From assembly GCF_014695915.1 (NCBI RefSeq), contig NZ_JACJPF010000070.1, forward strand, positions 1 through 64,000: DNA of 64,000 bases, in the 5' to 3' direction. A model generated the notes under the pieces. The model had not been told where the DNA came from. It saw nothing but the letters and a program-made list of their open reading frames with translations, and searched no databases. Source of the stretch: Trichocoleus sp. FACHB-40 (GTDB lineage Bacteria > Cyanobacteriota > Cyanobacteriia > Cyanobacteriales > FACHB-T130). The translations under genes and the position numbers were made by a program. This document shows, one piece after another, positions 1-10,145 of this stretch (positions are counted from its first letter, which is position 1; each line of letters opens with the position of its first letter).

Positions 1-76
1 TTGGGTTTCAATCATTTAATTAATGCAATGAATCAATTTAAACCCTTTTACGCTTCTGGATAATTTTGCTTGTTTC

Positions 77-718
77 CTATTTTCTCTCTTCGGAGAGTGA
101 CAGAAGAGGGATAAGACCGAAAGCAGCACCACGCGCAGAAATACCAAATCTGCCAAGCCAAGTTGCCCATTGTATCTGAGTTTTACTCATGTTGAGCAAT
201 TTGAAGTGTTCGCGGAATTTAGCAGTGTAGGCTTCGTACAAAAAGGAAACACCCACAGCGATTGCGATCGCTCCGACAATCCAAAATAGCTCTTGTCCCA
301 AGGGTTGTTCCAGCAAACGCGCCGCCCAGTCTCGCCGCCAGCTGCTATCGTCGCCTTCTTCACCAAAAACAGTTTGCACAGCGCTTAGCGATACACCTGC
401 GTAGCTCAGACCGCTGAGCGCATAGCCAAGGCGCTGTACAATTTTCTTAGCATTAATCTTGCCTTGATGCTCCAGATCGAACAATGCCTGAGTTAAACGC
501 CATAGCACGTACCCCATGAGACCAAAAGCAATCAAAGCAAGCAAAAATTTTCCAAACGGCTGTGCAACAATTGTATCCAAAGCTCCACTCGTGTCAGCCG
601 TTTTGCTGCCGGAGCCAAAGGCTACAGGTATCGCTAGTAACCCAATAATAAAGTACACCACTCCCTTCGCCGCATAACCGAACCGCGCAAGTTGCTCTAT
701 CCAAGTGCTACTAGGCAT
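77..718 (-). CDS. DUF1206 membrane protein, short at the C-terminus
   Basis: This is an integral membrane protein of unknown function. DUF1206 proteins are built from three repeats, each a pair of membrane helices opening with a R-F-G-x-x-A-(K/R)-G motif. Here I see repeat 1 (RFGYAAKG near residue 12), a second (RLGYALSG near 95) and the start of a third (RFGISARG near 190). The protein stops 16 residues after that third motif, so the last helix pair is missing. The family is usually about 260-280 residues and this one is 213. The ATG at 718 is a clear start. No continuation of the third repeat is visible in the 76 bases left of the stop, so a truncation or old frameshift is likely. The neighbour is the divergent permease at 977. 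Confidence 0.75.
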   Translation of the reverse strand: MPSSTWIEQLARFGYAAKGVVYFIIGLLAIPVAFGSGSKTADTSGALDTIVAQPFGKFLLALIAFGLMGYVLWRLTQALFDLEHQGKINAKKIVQRLGYALSGLSYAGVSLSAVQTVFGEEGDDSSWRRDWAARLLEQPLGQELFWIVGAIAIAVGVSFLYEAYTAKFREHFKLLNMSKTQIQWATWLGRFGISARGAAFGLIPLLSLSEERK

Positions 719-976
719 TTATTTATGATGAAATATATCTGATGGAATTGCCTCAACACTCAGCCTTACAAAAGACTAGGGATTAACGAGTGTGCCTAAT
801 ACTATATTCGCCACAGTTAAGGCGTGAAAAACCTTAACTTAATATATAAATTAACATAAGGCTCACATCTCAACACCGCTTTTTAGACACTTCCTTAAAG
901 GGGAAGACACAAGCAATTTCAAAAGATTAAATTCAACACAACCGCTTCAAATCGACTAAAAGATGGAGACAGCATT

Positions 977-1951
977 GTGCGTTTAGGGCAATGGGTCGGA
1001 TTAATCGCCCTGATCATTTCTCTTTACATTTTGTGGAAAATCCGGCAAGTTGTGTTGCTGGCTTTTATGGCTATAGTCTTGGCGACAGCCATAAACCAAC
1101 TTGTGAAATGGCTTGTGCAACGAGGAGTCAACCGAGGCATCGCCATCGCCTTATCAATTATTAGTATAGTCACAATTGTCACTATTATTCTGGCTTTGAT
1201 TGTTCCACCTTTTTATAATCAACTTCCACAATTGATTGAGTGGGTACCACAAGGATTAGATCGGCTAAGGGTGTGGGCTGAATCGCTGCAAAGCCGACTT
1301 CCAGGACAATCTTTAGAAGATGCCCGTATTTTTAGTCGTCTAACTGAACAATTACCCGGCTTTATTAATCGGCTGCTTACAAAATTTTATAGCTTGTTTA
1401 CTAACTCAATTCAAATTATTCTGAGCTTATTGTTGGTCTTAGTTGTGACTATCATGCTTTTGGCGAATCCCAGTTCTTACAAGAAGGCATTTTTGCTGCT
1501 ATTTCCTAGCTTCTATCGTCAGCGAGTCAATAAGATTCTTTCTAAATGCGAAGTGGCTCTGAGTGGTTGGCTAATTGGGATTCTTTTTAATATGACTGTG
1601 ATTACTATTTTGAGCGGTTCGGGCTTGTGGATTTTGCAGGTGCAACTCCCTCTAGCTAATGCTCTTTTAGCAGGTTTATTAACGTTTATTCCTAATCTTG
1701 GCCCTACTTTAAGTGTTATACCACCAGCAGCACTTGCCTTACTTGATGCACCTTGGAAAGCAGGTGCAGTGATAGTTTTGTATATCCTTATTCAGCAGAT
1801 TGAAAGTAACCTTCTGACACCTTTAGTTATGAAGCATCAGGTGTCTCTTCTACCAGCAATTACCTTGTTGTCACAGGTTGCTTTCGGCATTTTCTTCGGT
1901 TTTTCAGGTCTTTTACTGGCTTTGCCATTGGTAGTTGTGGCTCAAGTTTAG
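977..1951 (+). CDS. AI-2E family transporter (PerM/UPF0118), cut by an in-frame TAG
   Basis: This is a polytopic inner-membrane permease of the AI-2E/PerM family; the substrate is unknown. The usual architecture is visible: a pair of N-terminal helices, a hydrophilic segment (about 85-135), then clustered helices to the end, including the conserved PNLGP motif in the second half. The GTG at 977 is the only reasonable start. The frame ends with a TAG at 1949-1951 directly after PLVVVAQV. Reading on in the same frame gives 33 more codons to a TAG at 2051-2053. They begin LKELLVKDIL, which is how the family's C-terminus normally continues after VAQ(V/I)W. The TAG therefore looks like a TGG-to-TAG change. 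The remaining protein keeps all membrane helices and may still function. Confidence 0.85.
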   Translation: MRLGQWVGLIALIISLYILWKIRQVVLLAFMAIVLATAINQLVKWLVQRGVNRGIAIALSIISIVTIVTIILALIVPPFYNQLPQLIEWVPQGLDRLRVWAESLQSRLPGQSLEDARIFSRLTEQLPGFINRLLTKFYSLFTNSIQIILSLLLVLVVTIMLLANPSSYKKAFLLLFPSFYRQRVNKILSKCEVALSGWLIGILFNMTVITILSGSGLWILQVQLPLANALLAGLLTFIPNLGPTLSVIPPAALALLDAPWKAGAVIVLYILIQQIESNLLTPLVMKHQVSLLPAITLLSQVAFGIFFGFSGLLLALPLVVVAQV

Positions 1952-2503
1952 TTAAAGGAGCTTTTGGTTAAAGACATTCTCAATACTTGGCAGGAAGATG
2001 GAGAAGATAACCAAGATTCACCAATGACTGAAAGCGAAGAAACTAGCACCTAGTTTAAATTTGAGTTAAGGAACATCCCACTTTTGTAAAAGCACTTGTG
2101 GAAGAACTACAAACTTTCTGCTAGCAAGAGCCAATGGAAACTCAGGAGAGTGAGGAGCTATAGAAACAGCAATTTATTGCGTTTCCGAGTTATTAATTTA
2201 TAACTCATAATTTTTCCTCAGCCTCTTACGGGATACTGATGTAAGTTTTCTGTCAAGCACTAGAAGACTCTAAATATAAGTGATATCCTGCAAAGCGAAG
2301 TAAAATCTTACTTTAAGTAGAGGTTAAAGGTAGGTAAATGTTCTTGTTTTTACCTCTAACTTATTGTTTTCCAGATAGACAGGCAGTAGTTCTACTGATT
2401 TTAGTTGTCTAACTAAAATCAGCATCGTGCCAGTTTGTCAGATGCGATCGCATCTGAATTTCCAATTCTGCATCTTGCGTTTTCTACCACAAAAGAGGGT
2501 TCT
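1952..2503. other. Gap between permease and RTX nuclease
   Basis: The first 102 bases are the orphaned in-frame tail of the AI-2E permease, ending at 2053. The remaining 450 bases hold no convincing reading frame. A perfect 12-bp stem with a 4-base loop (CTGATTTTAGTT at 2395-2406 and its complement at 2411-2422) lies 81 bases before the nuclease start. It lacks a following T-run, so it is either a weak terminator or a structure in the leader of the next gene. A HIP1-like site lies near 2443. Confidence 0.5.
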
Positions 2504-5500
2504 ATGGCAGGCTTATTTTTCTCAGAGTATGTCGAGGGCAGCAGTAACAACAAGGCTCTTGAAATCTACAACAGCACTGATGCGGCAATTGACTTGGCAG
2601 CAGATAGCTACGTCGTGCAGATGTATTTCAATGGCAGCACCACTGCTAATTTGACGATTTCTCTGACTGGCACCGTGGCAATCGGCGATGTGTTTGTTTT
2701 GGCTCAGAGTAACGCCAATGCAGCGATTTTGGCGCAGGCAGATCAGACAAATGGTGCAGGATGGTTTAATGGCGATGATGCGATCGTGCTGCGTAGGGGT
2801 GGAGCAAGTGGAACCATCATTGATGTAATTGGTCAAGTTGGCGTTGATCCGGGAACTGAATGGGGTAGCGGACTTACAAGTACAGCTGACAACACCCTCC
2901 GGCGCAAAAGCAGCGTTACAACTGGGGATACCATCGAGAACAATGCCTTCGACCCCAGCATTCAATGGGATGGCTTTGCTACAGATACGTTCGACGATCT
3001 GGGAAGATATACTCGCAGCGACAACCCAACACCAACATCCTCGCTAAGTTTAAGTGTTTCCCCTGTTTCCTTCTCAGAAGCAGCTGGTGCAGATGCGGCT
3101 ACTGGCACTGTGACTCGCACTGGGGATTTAACAAATCCGTTGACAGTCAACCTTGTTTCCAGCGATACGGGAGAGGCAACTGTTGCCACAACTGTCACCA
3201 TTGCTGCAAATGAAGCATCGGCAAGCTTTGCGATCACTGCGGTTGATGATGCCCTGATTGATGGCTCCCAAACGGTGACATTAACTGCCTCTGCGACTAA
3301 CTTTACCAACGGTACAACCACCGTTACGGTGACAGATAACGATGCCACGGCAGGGAATATCCGCATCCGCGATATTCAAGGTGCTAGTCATACCTCGCCG
3401 TACTTAGGGCAAAGTGTTTCTAACGTGGCGGGTATTGTCACTGCTGTTAGGTCTAATGGCTTTTATTTGCAAGATCCTGATCCTGATGCGGATGATGCCA
3501 CCTCTGAGGGAATTTTTGTTTTCACGGGCATAAGACCCAGCGTCAGCGCTGGGGACTCCCTGTTGGTAAGCGGTAGTGTGAGTGAATTCACTCCAGGTGG
3601 TGCTAACTCCAACAACCTCTCAATTACTCAGATTGGTGTTGGTAATACGGGAAGAATCAACACCCTCTCAAGTGGCAATCCGCTACCTGCTGCGATTGTA
3701 ATTGGTAGCGATCGCACGCCGCCGACACAGATTATCGATAATGATTCTTTCGCCCTCTTCGATCCTGCCCAAGATGGCATTGACTTCTATGAAAGTCTGG
3801 AAGGAATGCGGGTGCAGGTTAATAACGCTGTGGCAGTTAGTCCTACCAACGATTTCGGTGAAATCGCTGTCTTGGCTAATAATGGGGCGAATGCTGGCAC
3901 TCGTACCGAGCGGGGCGGTATTATCATCCAGCAAGGGGACTTTAATCCAGAACGGATCATTATTGACGATCTGCTAGTTCCTAATGCGCCACAGGTGAAT
4001 GTAAGCGATCGCTTCAACGGTTCGATTACTGGTGTCATCGACTATAGCTTTGGCAATTACAAGCTGCTTAATACAACACCCTTGCCCACTGTTACTTCTG
4101 GTGGTATAGAGCGGGAAACTACCACGTTAATCGGGACTGAAGACCAGTTGACAGTAGCTAGTTTCAACGTCGAGAATCTTGACCCCAGCGATGGTAGCAA
4201 ATTCGGTAGCCTTGCCACTTTGATTGTCAACAACCTCAAATCACCAGACATCCTGAGTTTGGAGGAAATACAGGATAACAATGGTGCAACAAATGACAGC
4301 GTTGTAGATGCCAACCTGACCTATCAAGCTCTGATAGATGCGATCGCAGCCGCAGGTGGCCCCTCTTACGAATTCCGTCAAGTTAACCCAGCAGACGACC
4401 AAGATGGCGGTCAGCCTGGAGGTAATATTCGCGTCGGCTTCCTGTTCAACCCTGAGCGAGTTGACTTTGTAGATCGTCCCGGCGGCAATTCCACAACCAA
4501 CACCACGGTAATTGATGGCAATGGTGCGGAACTTTCCGCCAGTCCCGGTCGCATTGTTGACACCGACCTCTCAGATGGCGATGCCTTTGCCAACAGCCGC
4601 AAACCGCTCGTCGGCGAGTTTATCTTCAACGGCAATCAAGTTTTTGTCATCGGCAACCACTTTAACTCTAAAGGCGGCGATCAACCACTTTTTGGCAGCA
4701 ACCAACCACCAATACTCACCTCTGAGGCTCAACGTCTGCAACAAGCGGAGATTGTTAACAACTTCGTAGAAAGCATCCTCGCTGCTGATGCCAATGCCAA
4801 TGTAGCTGTAATGGGTGATTTCAACGACTTTCAGTTCTCAGACCCATTGGAAGTATTGAAAGGGGATGACCTGATTAACTTGGTGGAGACTCTACCACTA
4901 AATGAACAATACACCTACGTGTTTGAGGGCAATTCTCAGGCACTCGATCACATCCTCGTAAGTGGCAATCTTCGCACCAGCGCGGCTGCTGAAATTGATA
5001 TTGTGCATCTAAATGCCGAGTTTGCAGATCAACAAAGCGATCACGATCCGCTGGTGGCTCGTTTTACCCTTCCTACCCCAGTAATCAATGGCACTGCGAA
5101 TGATGATGTGCTGACTGGCACTAACCGCAATGAAACCATCAATGGCGGTGCTGGCAATGACACAATTAATGGCGGTGCTGGCGATGACACAATCGATGGC
5201 GGTACTGGCTATAACGACCGGATATTTGGTGGTGACGGTAACGACACAATTATCGATCCCGATGGTGTAAACGCCGCTCACGGTAAGGCTGGCAACAACA
5301 CGATTAATGTCACTTTCGCAGCTGGGTGGGACAATGACACCAACCCCAACAATGGCCCGCGTTCCGACGGGAAGATTGGTGGCGGTTTCGGTGACGACAA
5401 TATCACCGTGACCATGAACAATAGCAAGTTTTTCATTAACATGCGAGGCGATGAACCAGTCACAAATCAGCCGCAAGATGGGAATGATGTTATTACCCTA

Positions 5501-5974
5501 TTAGGCACTTATCAGAGTTCGGTTGTTGACATGAATGGCGGCAACGACACCTTTAACGGTGGCGTTGGTGGTGATAATGTATCCGGCGGTAACGGCATAG
5601 ATATCTTAAATGGTGGTGCTGGCGGTGACAAATTATCTGGTGGGGATGGCAATGATAGTTTGATTGGCGGTGCTGGTGATGACTTGCTGGTCGGTGGTGC
5701 TGGCAACGATACTCTGACTGGAGGCGCTGGAGGAGACAGGTTTGTGTTGGTAGCAGTTAATAATGGCATTGATACCATTGTTGACTTTATGGATGGTGAA
5801 GACCGAATTGGCTTGTCGGGTAGTTTGAATTTTGGGCAGTTAAACATTACACAAGGCACGGGTGCTAATGTCAACGACACGCTGATTAGCCTCAAGAGCA
5901 ATGATGATCTTTTGGCAATCCTAACCGGGGTAGAATCCACCACTCTCAATGGTGCGGATTTCACGATGGTATAA
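2504..5974 (+). CDS. RTX extracellular nuclease (ExeM/NucH-like) with lamin-tail and Calx-beta domains
   Basis: This is a predicted secreted DNase/phosphoesterase of about 1156 residues. The domains in order are a lamin-tail domain (about 1-155), a Calx-beta-like repeat (175-285), an OB-like ExeM/YhcR segment opening IRIRDIQG (286-520) and an endonuclease/exonuclease/phosphatase domain (547-850). RTX calcium-binding nonapeptides of the GGxGNDxxx type follow (about 862-1075), then a C-terminal beta tail. The phosphatase core looks intact: SFNVENL, LEEIQDN, GNHFN, MGDFND, LDHILV and SDHDP supply the Asn, Glu, His, Asp and Asp-His residues of the family. No Sec signal is present, as expected for type I export through RTX repeats. 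I prefer the ATG at 2504 because GAGG sits about 6 bases upstream; a TTG at 2435 would add 23 unlike residues. Scavenging extracellular DNA is a plausible role. Confidence 0.85.
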   Translation: MAGLFFSEYVEGSSNNKALEIYNSTDAAIDLAADSYVVQMYFNGSTTANLTISLTGTVAIGDVFVLAQSNANAAILAQADQTNGAGWFNGDDAIVLRRGGASGTIIDVIGQVGVDPGTEWGSGLTSTADNTLRRKSSVTTGDTIENNAFDPSIQWDGFATDTFDDLGRYTRSDNPTPTSSLSLSVSPVSFSEAAGADAATGTVTRTGDLTNPLTVNLVSSDTGEATVATTVTIAANEASASFAITAVDDALIDGSQTVTLTASATNFTNGTTTVTVTDNDATAGNIRIRDIQGASHTSPYLGQSVSNVAGIVTAVRSNGFYLQDPDPDADDATSEGIFVFTGIRPSVSAGDSLLVSGSVSEFTPGGANSNNLSITQIGVGNTGRINTLSSGNPLPAAIVIGSDRTPPTQIIDNDSFALFDPAQDGIDFYESLEGMRVQVNNAVAVSPTNDFGEIAVLANNGANAGTRTERGGIIIQQGDFNPERIIIDDLLVPNAPQVNVSDRFNGSITGVIDYSFGNYKLLNTTPLPTVTSGGIERETTTLIGTEDQLTVASFNVENLDPSDGSKFGSLATLIVNNLKSPDILSLEEIQDNNGATNDSVVDANLTYQALIDAIAAAGGPSYEFRQVNPADDQDGGQPGGNIRVGFLFNPERVDFVDRPGGNSTTNTTVIDGNGAELSASPGRIVDTDLSDGDAFANSRKPLVGEFIFNGNQVFVIGNHFNSKGGDQPLFGSNQPPILTSEAQRLQQAEIVNNFVESILAADANANVAVMGDFNDFQFSDPLEVLKGDDLINLVETLPLNEQYTYVFEGNSQALDHILVSGNLRTSAAAEIDIVHLNAEFADQQSDHDPLVARFTLPTPVINGTANDDVLTGTNRNETINGGAGNDTINGGAGDDTIDGGTGYNDRIFGGDGNDTIIDPDGVNAAHGKAGNNTINVTFAAGWDNDTNPNNGPRSDGKIGGGFGDDNITVTMNNSKFFINMRGDEPVTNQPQDGNDVITLLGTYQSSVVDMNGGNDTFNGGVGGDNVSGGNGIDILNGGAGGDKLSGGDGNDSLIGGAGDDLLVGGAGNDTLTGGAGGDRFVLVAVNNGIDTIVDFMDGEDRIGLSGSLNFGQLNITQGTGANVNDTLISLKSNDDLLAILTGVESTTLNGADFTMV

Positions 5975-6307
5975 AGGATAACTGTAGGTTGCGTGGCAAT
6001 ACCTGTTGGTTAACCTCTCCCCAACCCCTCTCCTAAAAGGAGAGGGGCTTCTGATTCCCCGTTCCCGTGTAGGGAGTTAGGGGGTTAGGTCTTTGATTCT
6101 CCTTTACCAGCTTCAGGTCGCGAAACCCAAAGATGGCGATCGCGTTTTCTCTAGAGAACGCGATCGCCATCTATTTTCTGCTCGTCAAACACAAATTATC
6201 AATATTCCGAAAATATACTGGAGACACGAGTATAAACACTTATGTAAGCTCGTACTGGCATACAGCCAACCAGTTCTCACAAAACATCTACCCAGATACA
6301 TAAGAAT
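5975..6307. other. Gap with palindromic repeats between the two RTX genes
   Basis: No credible gene is seen. Two structures stand out. CCCCTCTCC (6025-6033) pairs with GGAGAGGGG (6039-6047). It is embedded in the CCCAACCCCTCTCC...GTTAGGGGGTTAGG type of text that is scattered through cyanobacterial genomes, and it may end transcription of the nuclease. A larger hairpin with two HIP1 sites follows and is listed separately. Confidence 0.55.
6131..6172. repeat. 42-bp near-perfect hairpin carrying two HIP1 sites
   Basis: The 16-base arm AGATGGCGATCGCGTT (6131-6146) is exactly complementary to 6157-6172. The 10-base centre contains a TCTAGA palindrome, so almost the whole element is self-complementary. 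Each arm holds one GCGATCGC octamer. It lies 136 bases before the second RTX gene. Confidence 0.7.
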
Positions 6308-9190
6308 ATGGCTCCCATCGTTGCGATCGCTTCTGGCACCAATCCTCGCGAAACCGGGTCAACTATTGGGAAATTTCTCCTCACCCTTAGCGAACCTGCC
6401 CCAGATGGCGGACTGACTATCAACTACACCGTGGCTACTGATCTAACTGCTGCTACTCCAGGTGTAGACTACACCGCTTTAACAGGTAGCATCACCATTG
6501 CAGCCGGGGCGACCACTGCCTTTATTGATGTTGTCGCCATTGACGATGCCAGCCTTGACCCTAATGAAACCGTAGGAATCACCCTAGCAGATGGTACAGG
6601 TTACACCATCGGTACTGCCAACATAGCCAGCTTCACCATTACAGACAATGACGGTACTCCTGGTAATGACACGCTCATTGGCGGTGATGGTAACGACATC
6701 ATCAATGGCGGTGCAGGCAACGACAGCATTGATGGAGGTGCAGGCAATGACAGCATTGATGGAGGAGACGGCAATGACAGCATTGATGGGGGCGAAGGTG
6801 CTGATAATCTCCGAGGTGGTAACGGTAATGATGTTTACATAATTGATAGTTCAGGGGAGATTATTTCTGGTGAGATTGAAGGTGCTTTGGGGGGATGGGA
6901 CAAGGTAAAATCCAGCGTTAGTTATCAGTTAGGAACCGGACTGGAAAAGCTGAAATTAACTGGTTTTGCGGCAATCAGCGGCACAGGGAACAACTTCAAC
7001 AACACCATCATTGGCAATAATTTTAATAACCAACTCACAGGTCTTTCTGGCGACGACACCCTGAGTGGCAGGGGCAGCGATGACCGTCTTGATGGGGGAG
7101 AAGGTGATGACCTTCTCCGGGGTGGAGATGGTAACGACACCCTAATTGGCGGCATTAACTCCACCAGCCCCAGCCCCATTAGTGACAACGACATCCTGCG
7201 TGGGGGAGAAGGCAATGACACTCTGGATGCAGGAAACGGCAACGACTTCCTTGATGGGGGAGGAGGCTTCGACATTCTCCGGGGTGGCAACGGTAGCGAT
7301 GTTTACATCGTTGACAATACTCAAGACCGGATTGAGTTGGAAACCGAAACTGCCATAGGCGGGATTGACCGGGTAGAATCCAGCGTTAGTTGGATTTTGA
7401 CTCCTGGGCTGGAAAACCTAACTTTAACTGGCTTTGCTCCCAGCAGCGGTACGGGTAACAATCTTAACAACATCATCATCGGCAACGATTTCGATAACCA
7501 ACTCTGGGGCAATTTTGGCAACGACACCCTAACTGGGAATGGAGGCATTGACCGCCTGGATGGGGGAGATGGTAACGATACACTTGATGGGGGAGAAGGT
7601 AACGACACCCTAATTGGCGGCATTAACTCCACCAGCCCCAGCCCCATTAGTGACAACGACATCCTGCGTGGGGGAGAAGGCAATGACACTCTGGATGCAG
7701 GAAACGGCAACGACTTCCTTGATGGGGGAGGAGGCTTCGACATTCTCCGGGGTGGCAACGGTAGCGATGTTTACATCGTTGACAATACTCAAGACCGGAT
7801 TGAGTTGGAAACCGAAACTGCCATAGGCGGGATTGACCGGGTAGAATCCAGCGTTAGTTGGATTTTGACTCCTGGGCTGGAAAACCTAACTTTAACTGGC
7901 TTTGCTCCCAGCAGCGGTACGGGTAACAATCTTAACAACATCATCATCGGCAACGATTTCGATAACCAACTCTGGGGCAATTTTGGCAACGACACCCTAA
8001 CTGGGAATGGAGGCATTGACCGCCTGGATGGGGGAGATGGTAACGATACACTTGATGGGGGAGAAGGTAACGACACCCTAATTGGCGGCTTAAACAGCCC
8101 AAACTTCTTGATTGACAACGACATTCTTCGGGGAGGAGAAGGCAATGATCTTCTTGATGGAGGAGCAGGCAATGATCTTCTTGATGGAGGAGTAGGTGCT
8201 GACACTCTTCGAGGCGGCAATGGTAGCGATGTTTACATCGTTGACAGTATTTCTGACCGGATTGAGTTGGAGATAGATTCCGCTATAGGTGGGATTGACC
8301 GGGTAGAATCCAGCGGTAGTTATCAGTTAGGAACCGGACTGGAAAATCTAACTTTAACTGGTTTTGCTCCCAGCAGCGGCACGGGTAACAACCTTAACAA
8401 CATCATCATCGGCAACGATTTCGATAACCAACTCCGGGGCGATTTTGGCAACGACACCCTAACTGGGAATGGAGGCATTGACCGCTTGGATGGGGGAGAT
8501 GGTAATGACACTCTGGATGGGGGAGATGGTAATGACACTCTGGATGGGGGAGTGGGAAGCGATCGCTTGATTGGTGGTACTGGTAACGATGCTTACATGG
8601 TAGATAATGCCACTGATATCATCGTTGAAGATGTCAATGCTGGTACAGATACCGTCATTTCTTACGTCACCTGGACGTTGGGTGAAAACCTGGAAAACCT
8701 GACCATAAATGGAACAGCAGCACTCAACGGTACAGGAAACAGCCTCAACAACTCGATCTCCGGGAATGGTGGCAACAACACTCTTGACGGTGGAAGCGGT
8801 AATGACATTATCAATGGTGGAAGCGGTGATGACATCCTAGTTGGTGGAGAGGGCAATGACACCCTTAATGGTGGTGCTGGTAGCGATCGCTTTGTCTTCA
8901 ATGCTTCAAATCAAGGTATTGATAACCTCACTGCTTTTGTGGTGTCAGATGATACTATCGAAGTGTCTGCGGCAGGTTTTGGTGGTGGGCTAATTGCCGG
9001 GGCAGCGATCGTACTGGATCAGTTCGTAATAGGATCAACCTCTGTTGATGATAGCGATCGCTTTATCTACAACAGCACTAATGGTGCATTATTGTTTGAT
9101 GCAGATGGTACGGGAGCGATCGCGCAAATACAAATAGCCACCCTCTCGACTGGTCTTGCCCTAACTAATGCCGATCTTGTCGTCATATAG
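6308..9190 (+). CDS. RTX repeat protein with N-terminal Calx-beta domain
   Basis: This is a predicted secreted calcium-binding protein of 960 residues with no recognisable enzyme domain. Residues 1-117 form a Calx-beta fold with the typical [19 protein letters not shown] and FTITDND signatures. From about 118 to 900 there are blocks of RTX nonapeptides (GGxGNDxxx). These alternate with a roughly 60-residue module (GSDVYIVD ... RVESSVS ... [11 protein letters not shown] ... [13 protein letters not shown]) found in cyanobacterial RTX proteins. The last 60 residues resemble the beta-rich C-terminal cap that carries the type I secretion signal. Residues about 275-585 contain two exact copies of a 156-residue unit. 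The gene sits between the RTX nuclease and the export cassette, so it is a likely substrate of that exporter. The ATG at 6308 has no strong ribosome site. Confidence 0.85.
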   Translation: MAPIVAIASGTNPRETGSTIGKFLLTLSEPAPDGGLTINYTVATDLTAATPGVDYTALTGSITIAAGATTAFIDVVAIDDASLDPNETVGITLADGTGYTIGTANIASFTITDNDGTPGNDTLIGGDGNDIINGGAGNDSIDGGAGNDSIDGGDGNDSIDGGEGADNLRGGNGNDVYIIDSSGEIISGEIEGALGGWDKVKSSVSYQLGTGLEKLKLTGFAAISGTGNNFNNTIIGNNFNNQLTGLSGDDTLSGRGSDDRLDGGEGDDLLRGGDGNDTLIGGINSTSPSPISDNDILRGGEGNDTLDAGNGNDFLDGGGGFDILRGGNGSDVYIVDNTQDRIELETETAIGGIDRVESSVSWILTPGLENLTLTGFAPSSGTGNNLNNIIIGNDFDNQLWGNFGNDTLTGNGGIDRLDGGDGNDTLDGGEGNDTLIGGINSTSPSPISDNDILRGGEGNDTLDAGNGNDFLDGGGGFDILRGGNGSDVYIVDNTQDRIELETETAIGGIDRVESSVSWILTPGLENLTLTGFAPSSGTGNNLNNIIIGNDFDNQLWGNFGNDTLTGNGGIDRLDGGDGNDTLDGGEGNDTLIGGLNSPNFLIDNDILRGGEGNDLLDGGAGNDLLDGGVGADTLRGGNGSDVYIVDSISDRIELEIDSAIGGIDRVESSGSYQLGTGLENLTLTGFAPSSGTGNNLNNIIIGNDFDNQLRGDFGNDTLTGNGGIDRLDGGDGNDTLDGGDGNDTLDGGVGSDRLIGGTGNDAYMVDNATDIIVEDVNAGTDTVISYVTWTLGENLENLTINGTAALNGTGNSLNNSISGNGGNNTLDGGSGNDIINGGSGDDILVGGEGNDTLNGGAGSDRFVFNASNQGIDNLTAFVVSDDTIEVSAAGFGGGLIAGAAIVLDQFVIGSTSVDDSDRFIYNSTNGALLFDADGTGAIAQIQIATLSTGLALTNADLVVI
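7130..8089 (+). repeat. Exact 468-bp tandem duplication inside the RTX gene
   Basis: By eye the bases from about 7130 to 7597 are identical to 7598-8065, and identity continues to 8089 before the sequence diverges (ggcggca against ggcggct). The unit is 156 codons, so the frame is kept. A third, diverged version of the same module follows at about 8090-8560. The lack of any silent difference shows that the duplication is recent or kept uniform by recombination. Confidence 0.9.
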
Positions 9191-9321
9191 TATGGGTGTA
9201 ACAATCTAACCAAGCTGCCGCCATAGCCAAAAGTGGGATGGGTAGGAGCAAATTATCTTAGCTACTACTCATACGTAGGTATTTGCTGCTATAGTCGCCA
9301 AGTCTGGGCTGATTGGGTTTG

Positions 9322-9358
9322 AAAAGTTATTCAGTATTAACACTGAATAACTTTTTTT
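9322..9358 (+). terminator. Rho-independent terminator after the RTX gene
   Basis: AAAAGTTATTCAGT (9322-9335) pairs perfectly with 9342-9355 around a 6-base loop. A run of seven T ends the element at 9358. It separates the RTX protein gene from the secretion cassette, so the cassette should have its own promoter in 9360-9461. Confidence 0.85.
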
Positions 9359-9461
9359 GTACTTATAGCACTTACTGAGGCAGATGTGGTTTGTGTAGTG
9401 GCAAAATGTAGTCTGAGTGAATTTTCGCAGTTCTAACTATGAGTAATTATTTGGACAGGAT

Positions 9462-10145
9462 ATGACTATAGTTCTGCAAGTAGGCGATCGCTCGATTACT
9501 GCCAACGAAATTATTCCCTTACTAGCTAGTTATCGGCTCCTACCTCAGTTATTACGCGAACTTATTATTGACTCTGCGATCGCTTCTATCGAATGTACGC
9601 CAGAGGAAATAACCCGTGTCAGCCAGCAATTGCAGCAGCACAATTCTCAGGGAATGGCTCCAGAACAAGCCATTCGAGGGTTAAAGATTGAAAAGTTTAA
9701 AGCTGCGACCTGGAGTAATAAAGTAGAACCTTACTTTTTAAAGCGCAAAGGACAGCTAGATAAAATCATTTATTCGTTGATTAGAACTCAAGACGTGGGT
9801 ATTGCACAAGAACTGTATTTCCGCATTCAAGAAAAAGAGCAGTCTTTCGCCGAACTAGCAAGAGAATATTCCCAAGGGCCGGAGGCTCAAACAGGCGGTT
9901 TAATTGGCCCTGTGGAGTTAAGTGTACCCCATCCCACCCTAGCTCAGATACTTAGCAAAAGTCAGCCCGGTCAACTCTTGCCACCGACTCGTTTAGGCGA
10001 ATGGCTGGTGATTGTACGAATGGAAAAATTTATTCCGGTTCAATTGGATGATGCCACGCGACAGCGGTTAATTGACGAATTATTTAGCACCTGGCTACAA
10101 GAGCAAGTTAATAATTGTTACCAGTCATTAGCTATTAGCCATTAG
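9462..10145 (+). CDS. PpiC-type peptidylprolyl isomerase (parvulin) of the secretion cassette
   Basis: This is a rotamase of the parvulin family, 227 residues, without a signal peptide and so probably cytoplasmic. The N-terminal half is a SurA-like helical segment. The PpiC domain occupies about 115-200, with the family signatures FAELAREYS, GGLIGPV and WLVIVRMEKF. A parvulin gene directly before an HlyB-type exporter and an HlyD adaptor is a recurrent cyanobacterial arrangement. I infer that it helps hold or fold the exported proteins. The next gene starts 82 bases downstream on the same strand. The last codons and the stop lie in a TTAGCTATTAGCCATTAG-type repeat (10128-10151), so the extreme C-terminus may be repeat-derived. 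Confidence 0.85.
   Translation: MTIVLQVGDRSITANEIIPLLASYRLLPQLLRELIIDSAIASIECTPEEITRVSQQLQQHNSQGMAPEQAIRGLKIEKFKAATWSNKVEPYFLKRKGQLDKIIYSLIRTQDVGIAQELYFRIQEKEQSFAELAREYSQGPEAQTGGLIGPVELSVPHPTLAQILSKSQPGQLLPPTRLGEWLVIVRMEKFIPVQLDDATRQRLIDELFSTWLQEQVNNCYQSLAISH

Noticed and set aside
5009-5964. Long minus-strand frames rich in Pro, Ser and Val-Ile opposite the RTX repeats
   Set aside because: They are mirror translations of GGxGND repeats and recur wherever the repeat occurs, including 6601-8901.
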